Below are positions 20,224 to 28,151 of a stretch of 64,000 nucleotides of DNA, in pieces. Source of the DNA: Fundidesulfovibrio terrae. GTDB lineage: Bacteria; Desulfobacterota; Desulfovibrionia; Desulfovibrionales; Desulfovibrionaceae. Where the stretch lies: the NCBI RefSeq assembly GCF_022808915.1, contig NZ_JAKZFS010000006.1, forward strand, positions 120,463-184,462, in the 5' to 3' direction. Position 1 is the first letter of the stretch, and every line of letters starts with the position of its first letter. The notes under the pieces were generated by a model that saw only the letters and a list, made by a program, of their open reading frames with translations, made no database searches and was not told the origin of the DNA. The translations under genes were made by a program, and so were the position numbers.

Positions 20224-20436
20224 ATGAGAACACGCACCATCGAAGTCAAAGGCATGAGCTGCAACCACTGCGTGCAGTCCGTCACCCGGGCCCTGTCGGG
20301 CATCGAGGGGCTTACCAACGTGAAGGTCGATCTGACCTTCGGCACCGCCACCTACGACGAAACCAAGCCCGTGGCCGACGATGTGGTCAAGGCCGCCATC
20401 GAGCGCATCGGCTTCACCGCGGGCAACTACAGGTAA
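20224..20436 (+). CDS. Heavy-metal-associated domain protein, CopZ-like
   Basis: 70 residues forming one HMA domain. The metal-binding loop GMSCNHC has Cys13 and Cys16, and the babbab pattern continues to IERIGFTAGNYR. Such proteins carry Cu(I) to P-type ATPases or act as copper buffers. No copper ATPase or regulator is adjacent in the window, so the partner is elsewhere. The codon usage is like that of its neighbours. Confidence 0.85.
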   Translation: MRTRTIEVKGMSCNHCVQSVTRALSGIEGLTNVKVDLTFGTATYDETKPVADDVVKAAIERIGFTAGNYR

Positions 20437-20439
20437 CGT

Positions 20440-20462
20440 AAGGGGGGCTCAAGTCCCCCCTT
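20440..20462. other. GC hairpin after the CopZ-like gene
   Basis: An 8-bp inverted repeat (20440-20447 with 20455-20462) with a 7-nt loop directly after the stop codon, but without a T tract. A weak terminator or mRNA-stabilising hairpin. Confidence 0.4.
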
Positions 20463-20550
20463 CGGCTGCACCGGCGGCGCTTGTCCGGGCCGTGCCCTTT
20501 CGCGCAGGCACAGCCGGAATGTCGATGTCGTTCCCTTCCGGTGGCACCCT

Positions 20551-21186
20551 ATGTCCATCCCCGTCCCCATGGATTGGCACACCACCCCGAAAGTACCCTC
20601 CAGCCTGAGCCTGCCGGACCTGTTTCGTGAACGCGTCCGGGCCGGGTCGCGCGTTCTGGACGTGGGGTGCGGCGAGGCCGGGATCGCTCCGGAAATCGAG
20701 GCTGCGGGCGGGCTCTATTTCGGTGTGGACGTGAACGGGCCCAGCCTGGAGCGCGTTTCCGGCATGCGCCGGGTAGCCCAAGGGGAGGGCGGGCGTTTGC
20801 CCTTCAAGGACGCGTGTTTCGAACTTGTCCTGCTCCGGGCGGTTCTGACGGTGCTGACGGACCCGGCGTGCCGTCTGGCCGTGCTCCGCGAAGCCTTCCG
20901 GGTGAGCCGTGGTGTGGTCGGCGTCCAGGACTTCCTCCAGAGCTGGGATGCGCCGTTGTACGCGGCGCGCTACCTGGAGGGCCAGTCCCTGTCCGCCGAG
21001 CGCGGCACGTTCCCGGTGCGCCAGGAGGGGCGGCTGCTCTACTGGGCCAGACACTATACCCCCGAAGAGCTATCCCGTCTCGTCATCGCCGCCGGAGGCC
21101 GCGTGGACGTCCTCCACGAAGCGCCCGCGCCCACCCGAAGCGGCAATGTCATCCGGGGGGTGACGCTTCTGGCGTCCTCCGCGTAA
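20551..21186 (+). CDS. Class I SAM-dependent methyltransferase
   Basis: 211 residues. SAM-binding motif I is VLDVGCGEAGIAPEIE (about residues 34-49), motif II ends in GVDVN (near 60) and motif IV is ACFELVLLRAVL (near 90); the layout is that of the Methyltransf_11 group. The acceptor substrate cannot be inferred. It stands between a copper-chaperone-like gene and a convergent alcohol dehydrogenase, so context does not help. ATG 20551 has a weak upstream GGTGG. Confidence 0.75.
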   Translation: MSIPVPMDWHTTPKVPSSLSLPDLFRERVRAGSRVLDVGCGEAGIAPEIEAAGGLYFGVDVNGPSLERVSGMRRVAQGEGGRLPFKDACFELVLLRAVLTVLTDPACRLAVLREAFRVSRGVVGVQDFLQSWDAPLYAARYLEGQSLSAERGTFPVRQEGRLLYWARHYTPEELSRLVIAAGGRVDVLHEAPAPTRSGNVIRGVTLLASSA

Positions 21187-21200
21187 CGAATCAATAAAGC

Positions 21201-21226
21201 GGGGGGCGCGAAAAGCCGCGCTCCCC
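21201..21226. other. Hairpin in the convergent gap after the methyltransferase
   Basis: A 10-bp stem with one G-U pair (21201-21210 with 21217-21226). No T tract on the plus strand; on the minus strand the downstream sequence is moderately T-rich. Confidence 0.35.
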
Positions 21227-21248
21227 AGCATCCTTCACATCGATCGAG

Positions 21249-21310
21249 GCGAAGCCGAAGGGGATTCCCAAGGGACCAGTCCCTTTGGCCTCCGGAGGCA
21301 TCCTCCTCCC
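21249..21310 (+). repeat. Dispersed palindromic element, copy A
   Basis: It contains GGGATTCCCAAGGGACCAGTCCCTTTGG-like sequence with a small internal palindrome, then CTCCGGAGGC. The same block recurs at 49887, 51732 and 63519 and inverted at 57666. It lies between convergent genes. Confidence 0.75.
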
Positions 21311-21334
21311 GCTCTTCCTCTCCCTATTGCTTCA

Positions 21335-22273
21335 TCACTTCGACACCCGCACCAGCACCTTCATGGCTCCCGGGCGTGAGGCTGCCGCGAAAGCCTCTTC
21401 GAAGCGCTCCAGCGGGTATGTCGCTTCGATCAGCCCGTACGGGTCCACCAGTCCGCGCGCCAGCCAGTCCAGGGCCAGGGCGGTGTCGCCGCAGCGCGAG
21501 CCCAACAGGGTGATCTCCCGCACCACCACGCGCGAAAGGTTCAGGCGGGTGTCGGCCTCGGTGGTGGACTTGAGCACGATGACACCCTCGGGGCGCACCA
21601 GGTCCAGGGCCTGGGAGAGCCCCCTTGGGCTGCCCGTGGCCTCCACCACCAGGTCGAACGGTCCTGAAATCTCTCCGGACATGGCTGTCTCGACGCCGTG
21701 GGCCGCCGCCAGAGCCAGTTTCTCCGGATGCTTCCCCGCCAGGACGAGCCCCGGGCACAGGTGCCTGAGGCCAAGCGCAGCCAAGAGGCCCAGCTTGCCG
21801 TCGCCAAGCACGGCCACACGGTCCGTGGCCCGGACGTGCACCTGCTGGCCCACCTCCAGGGCTGCGGCCAGGGGCTCGGCGAACACGGCCGCCTCGTCGG
21901 AGAGCGTGTCCGGCACCACGTGGCAGTTGGCGGCGGGCACGGTCAGATACTCGGCGAATGCCCCGTCCTTGCCGAGGATGCCGAGCACCGTGCGGTCCGG
22001 GGCGTGCCGGTGGTCCCCGGGGCCCGGGGCGATGTTGATGTCGGCGACGACGCGCCTGCCCACGAGTTCGGGAGATGAGGGGGCCGCTTCCACCACGCCC
22101 ACGAACTCGTGTCCGGGGGTGCCGGAGAAGTTCATGTAGCCTTTGAGGAGCTCGATGTCTGTATTGCAGATGCCGGCCAGCAGCACGCGGACCAGGACCT
22201 CGTCACCGGAAGGTTCCGGCCGGGCGGTCTGTCCGGTGGTCATGGAGCCGTGGTGGAACAGGACGCGCAGCAT
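21335..22273 (-). CDS. Zinc-dependent alcohol dehydrogenase-like MDR protein
   Basis: 312 residues, start ATG at 22273 with AAAGGAG upstream; the open frame continues upstream without a plausible start. Catalytic-zinc ligands are recognisable: Cys in GICNTDIELLKG (near residue 32) and His-Glu in PGHEFVGVV (near 49). The Rossmann domain has VLGDGKLGLLAA (near 140). The lobe that in relatives carries four structural-zinc cysteines reads as APGPGDHRHAPDRTVLGI, with none of those cysteines. About 310 residues is short for this superfamily, consistent with the reduced lobe. Substrate unknown. It is divergent from a cupin gene with 96 nt between starts, so they may share a regulator. Confidence 0.8.
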   Translation of the reverse strand: MLRVLFHHGSMTTGQTARPEPSGDEVLVRVLLAGICNTDIELLKGYMNFSGTPGHEFVGVVEAAPSSPELVGRRVVADINIAPGPGDHRHAPDRTVLGILGKDGAFAEYLTVPAANCHVVPDTLSDEAAVFAEPLAAALEVGQQVHVRATDRVAVLGDGKLGLLAALGLRHLCPGLVLAGKHPEKLALAAAHGVETAMSGEISGPFDLVVEATGSPRGLSQALDLVRPEGVIVLKSTTEADTRLNLSRVVVREITLLGSRCGDTALALDWLARGLVDPYGLIEATYPLERFEEAFAAASRPGAMKVLVRVSK

Positions 22274-22324
22274 GGGGACTCCTTTCGGGGCGGATACGAT
22301 TCTACAAGACGCGCGGCGCGTCAG

Positions 22325-22350
22325 CCGGATAGAGCCCGGAAAACACGCAC
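22325..22350 (+). promoter_or_regulatory. 26-nt direct repeat, copy 1, upstream of the cupin gene
   Basis: It matches copy 2 (22809-22834) at 20 of 26 positions, sharing the first eight bases CCGGATAG. It ends 20 nt before the cupin start and lies in the divergent gap with the alcohol dehydrogenase. A possible binding site for the AraC regulator encoded nearby. Confidence 0.45.
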
Positions 22351-22369
22351 CTTCAGGAGGTTTACGACC

Positions 22370-22756
22370 ATGAACGATGCAGGAAAGCTGTTCGAGGCCG
22401 CCACCGTCATCCTGGGCGACCGGACGCTGAGCGCCGGCAACCAGGAATGGAATCCCCATCCGGTTTTCGAGGGCGTCTGGATGAAGAACCTGATGCTCGG
22501 CAAGGATACCGGAGGGCGTCTCAGTTGTCATCTCGTGCGTATCGGGGCGCGGCGCGCCATAGGCGACCACACGCACGACGGCTCGCTCGAACTGCATGAG
22601 GTGCTCTCGGGCCGGGGCGTCTGCCGCATGCCCGGCAGGGAGGCGGACTACGGCCCGGGCGTGTGCATGGCCATTGAGGCGGGCGTCCGCCATGCGGTGG
22701 AGGCCCGGGACGAGGACCTGTACCTCCTGGCCAAATTCACGCCGGCCCTGGCGTGA
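22370..22756 (+). CDS. Small cupin-domain protein
   Basis: 128 residues from ATG 22370, with AGGAGG at 22355-22360; longer upstream starts are not needed. A single cupin barrel: motif 1 is GDHTHDGSLELHEVLSGRG (about residues 65-83) with two His and a Glu as metal ligands, and motif 2 includes MAIEAGVRHAVEA with a His. A free-standing cupin of this kind may be an isomerase, a dioxygenase or a small-molecule sensor. Its position between an alcohol dehydrogenase and a cupin-containing AraC regulator suggests sugar or aldehyde metabolism, which is inference. Confidence 0.75.
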   Translation: MNDAGKLFEAATVILGDRTLSAGNQEWNPHPVFEGVWMKNLMLGKDTGGRLSCHLVRIGARRAIGDHTHDGSLELHEVLSGRGVCRMPGREADYGPGVCMAIEAGVRHAVEARDEDLYLLAKFTPALA

Positions 22757-22808
22757 GGCGGTTTTGAGTCCGGACGGTCCCCCTCGGCCGGGCGACCGTC
22801 CGGCCGGG

Positions 22809-22834
22809 CCGGATAGGGCTCGAAACACCCGGAC
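22809..22834 (+). promoter_or_regulatory. 26-nt direct repeat, copy 2, upstream of the AraC gene
   Basis: A second copy of the motif at 22325, ending 36 nt before the AraC-family start. The placement before two successive genes of one locus suggests an operator or duplicated promoter element. Confidence 0.45.
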
Positions 22835-22870
22835 ATTGACCCCGGCGGGTTTTCGTAGCATCCCACGCGG

Positions 22871-23647
22871 ATGAAAGCTTGTGTCAGCATTTGCCGCCCT
22901 GGTCCGCCTGGGCTCGAGATACTGCGCGTGTCCGGCGCGGTCGGCGAGATCGCCGCCCATGAGCACGCGTCCTGGTGCATTCTGGCTGTGGAGCGCGGTG
23001 AGCGCGTGGTTACGTCCAAGGCCGGTCCGGTCCGGCTGGGGCCTGGTGACGCGCTTGTCATCCCGGGGCGCACGGCGCACGCATGCTCAAGCCCGGAGCC
23101 CGGGTGCGCGTTTTGGGCCCTGAACTTCGTGGTGGACGCCCCCTCGCCACGCGGTTTTTCCCCGGCGCGTTTGGACGCCGCCTCTGTGCCCGGAGGCTCG
23201 ATGGCCCGGCTTCTCCTCGCGGTGGAGCGGGGGGATGACAGGCTGGCATTGCCCGCCCTCCAAGGTGTTCTGGACCGGGCCGCGGCTTGCTCCTCGCCAC
23301 GCCAGGACGGGTTCCCGGCGCGGGGAACAGGACGCTCCGCCGTCGCCATGGTGCGGGAGCTGCTTGAATCTCCGGGCGAGCCCGACGCCTCGCTCGATCA
23401 TCTGGCCCGGCACGCCGGGGTAGGCCGGGCACTCCTGTGCAGGCTCTTCAGGCGAGAAACAGGGATCACCATCAATGAATACAGGACGCTGGCGCGCTTG
23501 CGCCGGGTGCGCGGGCTTCTCTTGCGTGGTTCGTCCCTGGCCGGGGCTGCCGCCGACGCCGGTTTCCACGACCAGAGCCACATGACGATTCGATTCAAGA
23601 AATACATGGGCATGACCCCGGGGCTGTACGCCAGGGCGGCAAGATGA
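22871..23647 (+). CDS. AraC-family transcriptional regulator with N-terminal cupin domain
   Basis: 258 residues. An N-terminal cupin-like sensing domain (about 10-85; EIAAHEHASWCILAV and GDALVIPGRTAHAC) is followed by a linker and a C-terminal double helix-turn-helix (about 165-255), with LDHLARHAGVGRALLCRLFRRETG as the first HTH and the family signature AADAGFHDQSHMTIRFKKYMGMTPGLY at the end (Phe and Met-Thr-Pro positions conserved). Such regulators usually activate adjacent genes on ligand binding. Likely targets are the cupin and alcohol dehydrogenase genes and itself. It overlaps the next gene by 4 nt (ATGA). Confidence 0.88.
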   Translation: MKACVSICRPGPPGLEILRVSGAVGEIAAHEHASWCILAVERGERVVTSKAGPVRLGPGDALVIPGRTAHACSSPEPGCAFWALNFVVDAPSPRGFSPARLDAASVPGGSMARLLLAVERGDDRLALPALQGVLDRAAACSSPRQDGFPARGTGRSAVAMVRELLESPGEPDASLDHLARHAGVGRALLCRLFRRETGITINEYRTLARLRRVRGLLLRGSSLAGAAADAGFHDQSHMTIRFKKYMGMTPGLYARAAR

Positions 23648-25242
23648 CCGGCTCCACCCTGCATGCAGAGGCGGCCGGGCCGGGCCGCCTGGACCAATTC
23701 TGGGCCGACCAGCTGGCGGAGCAGTCCATCACGCGCTCGAAGATCCAGGAGTGGATCAAGGCCGGGCTGGCCACGGTTGACGGGCAGGCCGTACGCAAGT
23801 CCTCCCATAAGCTGCGCGGCGGCGAGCGCCTGGAGCTGACAGTGCCCGAGGCCCGCGCCGTGCCCGAGCCCGAAACGGGCGGCATCGCCGTTCTCTACCG
23901 CGACAAATACCTTGCCGTGGTGGACAAGCAGCCCGGGCTCACGGTCCATCCGGCCCCGAGTTGTCCCGAGGGCACCCTGGTCAACCGCCTGCTGCACCAT
24001 TTCCCGGAACTCAAGAACATCGAGGGCGAGCGCCCCGGCATCGTCCATCGCATCGACAAGGACACCTCGGGCCTGTTGGTGGTGGCACTGAGCGAGCCGG
24101 TCCGCCTGAAGCTTTCCGCCGCGTTCGCCGGGCGTGAGGTGAAAAAGACCTACCTGGCCCTGGTGCACGGCCGCCCCGCCAAGGACGAAGGCTTCATCGA
24201 CGCCCCCATCGGGCGCGATCCCGGCCACAAGACGCGAATGTGCGTCCTGAAGGGAGGGCGCGAGGCCAGGAGCGCCTACCGGGTGTCGTGGACATCCCCC
24301 GACGCCAAGGTCAGCCTTGTGGAGGTGGACATCGCCACCGGGCGCACCCACCAGATCAGGGTGCACCTGGCCCACCTCGGCCATCCCCTGGTCGGCGACG
24401 CTCTCTACGGTTCCATGCTCCATGCCATGCTCAAACGCCGCGACAGGCTGCTCGCGACACTGGCCTCGCGCCAGATGCTCCATGCCTGGAAGTTGTCGTT
24501 CACGCATCCCGCCACCGGCCTGGACATGGCCTTCACCTGCCCGCCGCCCCGCGATTTTTGGCGCATCCCCCTCTATCTGACCCGCACCGTCCAGAGGGTC
24601 GGAGTGGTAGGCCTGCCGGGCAGCGGCAAGAGCGCGGTGATGCAGGCCCTTGCCGAGCGCGGCTGGCCGGTGTGGAGCGCCGACCGTTGCGTGGCCGAGC
24701 TCTACGAGCCCGGCGCGGACGGCTGGCACATACTGCGCTCCCGTTTCGGCGATCGCTTCGCTCCCTCACCCGGCTCCCCGGTGGACAAGGGGGCCTTGCT
24801 TGAGGCCATGCGCGGCTCGGAGGGGTTTCGGCGCGAACTCATGGAGATTCTCTATCCCCTGGTGCAGAACCGCCTGGAGGGCTTCTGGCAGATCAGCTCC
24901 CGCTCCCGGGCGGCCTTCGCCGAGGTGCCCATGCTGCTGGAAGCCGGATGGCTGGGAGGGGGGGCGGTGGATCTGGCCGTGGGGGTGCGCTGCCCTGCGC
25001 CCGTGCGCCACGAACGGCTGGCGGGCAAACGCGGCTGGGACCAGGACATGATCGCCCTGGTGGATTCCTGGCAGTGGCCCGAGGAGAAGAAGCTCGCGGC
25101 CTGCCGGTACACCGTGGACAACTCGGGCACACTCGAAGACCTGGAACACGGAGTGGATGCGATGTTGGCGGCGCTGCTCAAGGACCGCACCGCCCGGACC
25201 TCGTCGCTTTTGGCCTGGATGCGGGCAAACGAGTATGCTTGA
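23644..25242 (+). CDS. Fusion of RluA-family pseudouridine synthase and dephospho-CoA kinase
   Basis: 532 residues in one uninterrupted frame. Residues about 10-80 form an S4 RNA-binding domain and 85-300 the RluA/RluD pseudouridine synthase, with catalytic Asp138 in HRIDKDTSGLL and GRTHQIRVHLAHLGHP. From about 318 a second enzyme begins: Walker A GLPGSGKS near 323, a DRCVAELYEPG segment corresponding to the DxxxxxLY motif of CoaE, EVPMLLEAGW near 440 and a C-terminal lid. CoaE phosphorylates dephospho-CoA, the last step of CoA synthesis. The join (PLYLTRTVQRVGVVG) is short and without linker. Both halves appear intact. ATG 23644 overlaps the AraC stop; translation coupling with a regulator is odd but may be chance. 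Confidence 0.88.
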   Translation: MTGSTLHAEAAGPGRLDQFWADQLAEQSITRSKIQEWIKAGLATVDGQAVRKSSHKLRGGERLELTVPEARAVPEPETGGIAVLYRDKYLAVVDKQPGLTVHPAPSCPEGTLVNRLLHHFPELKNIEGERPGIVHRIDKDTSGLLVVALSEPVRLKLSAAFAGREVKKTYLALVHGRPAKDEGFIDAPIGRDPGHKTRMCVLKGGREARSAYRVSWTSPDAKVSLVEVDIATGRTHQIRVHLAHLGHPLVGDALYGSMLHAMLKRRDRLLATLASRQMLHAWKLSFTHPATGLDMAFTCPPPRDFWRIPLYLTRTVQRVGVVGLPGSGKSAVMQALAERGWPVWSADRCVAELYEPGADGWHILRSRFGDRFAPSPGSPVDKGALLEAMRGSEGFRRELMEILYPLVQNRLEGFWQISSRSRAAFAEVPMLLEAGWLGGGAVDLAVGVRCPAPVRHERLAGKRGWDQDMIALVDSWQWPEEKKLAACRYTVDNSGTLEDLEHGVDAMLAALLKDRTARTSSLLAWMRANEYA

Positions 25243-25267
25243 TCCGGCACGCCTCCGTCCTCGGCAG

Positions 25268-25295
25268 GTGACAAGCCCTTCACAAGTGGTATACG
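25268..25295 (+). promoter_or_regulatory. Candidate promoter of the acyltransferase gene
   Basis: GTGACA at 25268-25273 and TATACG at 25290-25295, spacer 16. Transcription would begin near 25302, only a few bases before the ATG at 25306, where no ribosome-binding site is visible. Confidence 0.4.
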
Positions 25296-25305
25296 TTCCG
25301 AACGA

Positions 25306-26529
25306 ATGAACAACGCGCCCGCCCCCGCACGCCGGATCGCTTCCTTGGATGGCCTCAGGGGTGTGGCCGCGTTCATCGTCATCATATCCCATCTTGTGGT
25401 CGGTTTTTTCCCCGCCTTGTACTTCGGCTCGGAAGGACACGCCTGCAAGGCCGTGCAGGACGCCATCGCCAAGTCCCCCCTGTTCGTTCTCTACAGCGGA
25501 ACGTTCGCCGTGTATGTGTTCTTCGTCCTGAGCGGCTTGGTCATCTCCGCGTCCGCCGCCAGGACCCGCTGCCCGCTGCCGCTTCTGATCGCCATCCGCT
25601 ATGCCCGGCTCACGATTCCCATCCTGGTGAGCGTCTGCTTCGCCTTCGCCATGGTCCACCTGCTGCCGGGCGCGGCGCAGCGCGCGGCCCATCTGGTCGG
25701 TCACTGGTGGCTCGATTTCATGTACCAGCCCATGAACCTTCCCTTCAGCTTTGCGGTGAAGGAAGCCGCCTACACGGTCTATCTGACGGGATTATCCTAC
25801 TACAACAACGTGTTGTGGACCATGCGCATCGAATTCGCGGGTTCGGTGGCCATCTATGTGCTCTATGCGGTCTGCGGCAGGTCCGTGCGCGTGCCGGCGT
25901 TGTGCCTTCTGTCCCTCGTGACCTGCTTCGCCATCCGGGACTGGCCCACCAACCTGATGGGCTTTTTTCTCGGCGCCTTGATGTTCGAGGCGTGGGACAG
26001 GGGACTTATAGCCCGGAACTCCCTTTGCGGGGCGCTACTCGTCCTGGCCGGTCTCTTTCTGGGAGGACTTCCCTTCGCCCCGGTTTCAGGCTCGGTGTAC
26101 GAAGGGGTCTCGTCCTTCGTGGAGGCGTTCAGCCCCGCGTTCAGCACGGTTCGCGCCGCCGGAGCCACGGCCCTGATTCTGGGACTCTTCATGTGGAAGA
26201 GGGCGGGATCGCTGTTCGAATCCCGGATGCCCCAGTTTTTCGGAAGAATCTCCTTCGCGCTCTACCTCATCCATTTTCCGCTCCTGTGCATCGGGATGTC
26301 CGAGCTTTACTGGCGGTACGGGCAATCCGGTGCGGCCAGCGTGGCCGCCATCGCGCTCTGCTACATCGCCGTCACCATCGCGACGGCGTACGCCATGACC
26401 GTGCTGGTGGACGAACCCACGGTCAGGTTCCTAGCCCGGGTCCGCAAGGCGTGGCCCTTCCGGTCCGCAGCCCTGGAGACCGCTCCGGCTGAAGTCCTCG
26501 AGACGCGCGGGACAAGCCGGGACTTTTGA
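25306..26529 (+). CDS. Acyltransferase family 3 (OafA-like) membrane protein
   Basis: 407 residues with about ten membrane segments. The N-terminus has the family signature RRIASLDGLRGVAAFIVIISH (Asp, Arg-Gly and the catalytic His near residue 30). Further landmarks are YVFFVLSGLVIS near 68-80 and a C-terminal FGRISFALYLIHFPLL with His near 325. Such enzymes acetylate or acylate sugars of lipopolysaccharide, peptidoglycan or exopolysaccharide at the membrane. No glycan cluster is adjacent, so the acceptor is unknown. The start has no visible Shine-Dalgarno sequence. Confidence 0.88.
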   Translation: MNNAPAPARRIASLDGLRGVAAFIVIISHLVVGFFPALYFGSEGHACKAVQDAIAKSPLFVLYSGTFAVYVFFVLSGLVISASAARTRCPLPLLIAIRYARLTIPILVSVCFAFAMVHLLPGAAQRAAHLVGHWWLDFMYQPMNLPFSFAVKEAAYTVYLTGLSYYNNVLWTMRIEFAGSVAIYVLYAVCGRSVRVPALCLLSLVTCFAIRDWPTNLMGFFLGALMFEAWDRGLIARNSLCGALLVLAGLFLGGLPFAPVSGSVYEGVSSFVEAFSPAFSTVRAAGATALILGLFMWKRAGSLFESRMPQFFGRISFALYLIHFPLLCIGMSELYWRYGQSGAASVAAIALCYIAVTIATAYAMTVLVDEPTVRFLARVRKAWPFRSAALETAPAEVLETRGTSRDF

Positions 26530-26554
26530 CCCGCGCCGGCGCTTACGCAGTCGT

Positions 26555-27277
26555 ATGATTCCCATCAAGGACAACATTCCGCGCATACGCAAGCCCATCG
26601 TGGTATGGGTGCTGTTCGCGATCAACCTGACGGTGTTCCTGGGCGAAATGCTCATGCCTGAGCGCTCCCTGAGCGTTCTTCTGCATCTCTACGGGGCCGT
26701 GCCCCTGCGCTTCACCGACCCTCAATGGGCGCTCATGGCCGGTTTCCCCCCTGGGGGCTGGACCTCGGGCCTGACGTACATGTTCCTGCATGGCGGCTGG
26801 CTGCACTTTTTGCTCAACATGTGGGTGTTCTGGATCTTCGCGGACAACGTGGAAGACGCCATGGGGCATTGGCGCTTCCTGTTGTTCTACCTGCTCTCGG
26901 GGCTGGCGGCCCTGACGCTGCACGTGGCCTTCAACCCGGCCTCGGACATGCCCGTGGTGGGGGCCTCCGGGGCCATCGCGGGCGTCATGGGGGCCTATTT
27001 CCGGCTGTTTCCCCAGGCGCGGGTTGTGGTGCTCATCCCCATTGTATTCATCCCCTGGATCGTGGAGCTTCCGGCCGTGGTCTTTCTGGGGATATGGTTC
27101 CTCCTCCAGGTGAGTTCGGGGCTTTTTTCCGGCGCATCCTTGAACGATGGGCAATCGGTGGCCTGGTGGGCCCACGCGGGCGGTTTCGTCTTCGGAATGC
27201 TCCTGGTGAAGGTCTTCGGAAAGCTCGACTGCCGCTACTGCTACCTGCCGGACTCCAGAAGCTACGAAAGGCGCTGA
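26555..27277 (+). CDS. Rhomboid-family intramembrane serine protease
   Basis: 240 residues with six or seven membrane segments. The catalytic dyad is Ser138 in GASGAIAGVMGAY and His207 in WWAHAGGFVFG; the HGGWLHFLLNMWVF block near 80-93 carries the conserved His and Asn of the oxyanion region. The protein ends in a short cytoplasmic tail with Cys residues (CRYCYL), which may bind a metal. Rhomboids cleave membrane substrates within the bilayer; the substrate is not predictable. It lies 25 nt after the acyltransferase and upstream of sufC. Confidence 0.9.
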   Translation: MIPIKDNIPRIRKPIVVWVLFAINLTVFLGEMLMPERSLSVLLHLYGAVPLRFTDPQWALMAGFPPGGWTSGLTYMFLHGGWLHFLLNMWVFWIFADNVEDAMGHWRFLLFYLLSGLAALTLHVAFNPASDMPVVGASGAIAGVMGAYFRLFPQARVVVLIPIVFIPWIVELPAVVFLGIWFLLQVSSGLFSGASLNDGQSVAWWAHAGGFVFGMLLVKVFGKLDCRYCYLPDSRSYERR

Positions 27278-27379
27278 ATGTTTCCGTTTCCGGCACGCTG
27301 GACATCGCCGCCCATCTGACTTACGCCTCCTGCCTCGGACGCATCCGGCAATGTTTCCCTTCTCAAACGCGAGGCCTCA

Positions 27380-28138
27380 ATGCTCAGCATAGAAAACCTG
27401 CACGTGAAGATCGGCGAGAGGGAGGTGCTCAAGGGCATCAACCTGGAGATCAAGGATAACGAGACGTTCATCCTGTTTGGCCCCAACGGTTCGGGAAAGA
27501 CCACGCTGCTCATGGCCCTCATGGGCTTCGGCAACTACACCATCACCGAAGGCCGCATCATGTTCCGCGGCCACGACATCACCCACGCGCCCATTCACGA
27601 GCGCGCCAAGCTGGGCATCGGCATGTCCTTCCAGCGTCCGCCCACCATCCATGGCCTCAAGCTCAGGCATCTGGTCTCCATGGCCTCCCAGGGCAGGCCC
27701 GTGGACGTGGACGCCATGGCCAAGCGGGTGAACATGACCGATTTCCTGGAGCGCGACGTCAACGCGGGATTCTCGGGCGGCGAGATCAAACGCAGCGAAA
27801 TTCTGCAGCTCATGAGCCAGCAGCCGCATCTGGTGCTTTTCGACGAGCCCGAGTCGGGCGTCGATTTGGAGAACATGAAGCTCATCGGCAACACCGTGCG
27901 CGACCTGCTGGCGGGCGAGCGTCCCCCCTGCCTGGACCGCAGCCTGCGCGAGCTCAAGACCCACCGCACAGTGGCCGGGCTCATCATCACCCACACCGGC
28001 TACATCCTCGAATACGTCAATGCCGACCGCGGCCAGGTGATGTACGAGGGCAAGCTGTGCTGCGAGTCCAACCCCCGGGACATCCTCGACCACATCACCC
28101 GTTTCGGCTACCAGGAATGCCTGCGCTGCCTGGCTTAA
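27380..28138 (+). CDS. sufC: Fe-S assembly ATPase SufC
   Basis: 252 residues. Walker A GPNGSGKTT at 34-42, GMSFQRPPTIHGLKL (Q-loop and SufC-typical RPP), signature FSGGEIKRSEILQL near 134 and Walker B LVLFDEPESGVDLENM. The FSGGE-KR-EI pattern and ESGVD are diagnostic for SufC rather than transport ATPases. It energises the SufB scaffold for cluster assembly. The neighbouring gene encodes the only SufB/D-type protein; sufS, sufE, sufD and sufU are absent, so this is the minimal two-gene form described in anaerobes. Confidence 0.92.
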   Translation: MLSIENLHVKIGEREVLKGINLEIKDNETFILFGPNGSGKTTLLMALMGFGNYTITEGRIMFRGHDITHAPIHERAKLGIGMSFQRPPTIHGLKLRHLVSMASQGRPVDVDAMAKRVNMTDFLERDVNAGFSGGEIKRSEILQLMSQQPHLVLFDEPESGVDLENMKLIGNTVRDLLAGERPPCLDRSLRELKTHRTVAGLIITHTGYILEYVNADRGQVMYEGKLCCESNPRDILDHITRFGYQECLRCLA

Positions 28139-28151
28139 GCGGAGTTCAGCC

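Noticed and set aside
22109..22369. Longer start for the cupin gene at 22109
   Set aside because: It would read through the divergent alcohol dehydrogenase start; ATG 22370 has an ideal AGGAGG.
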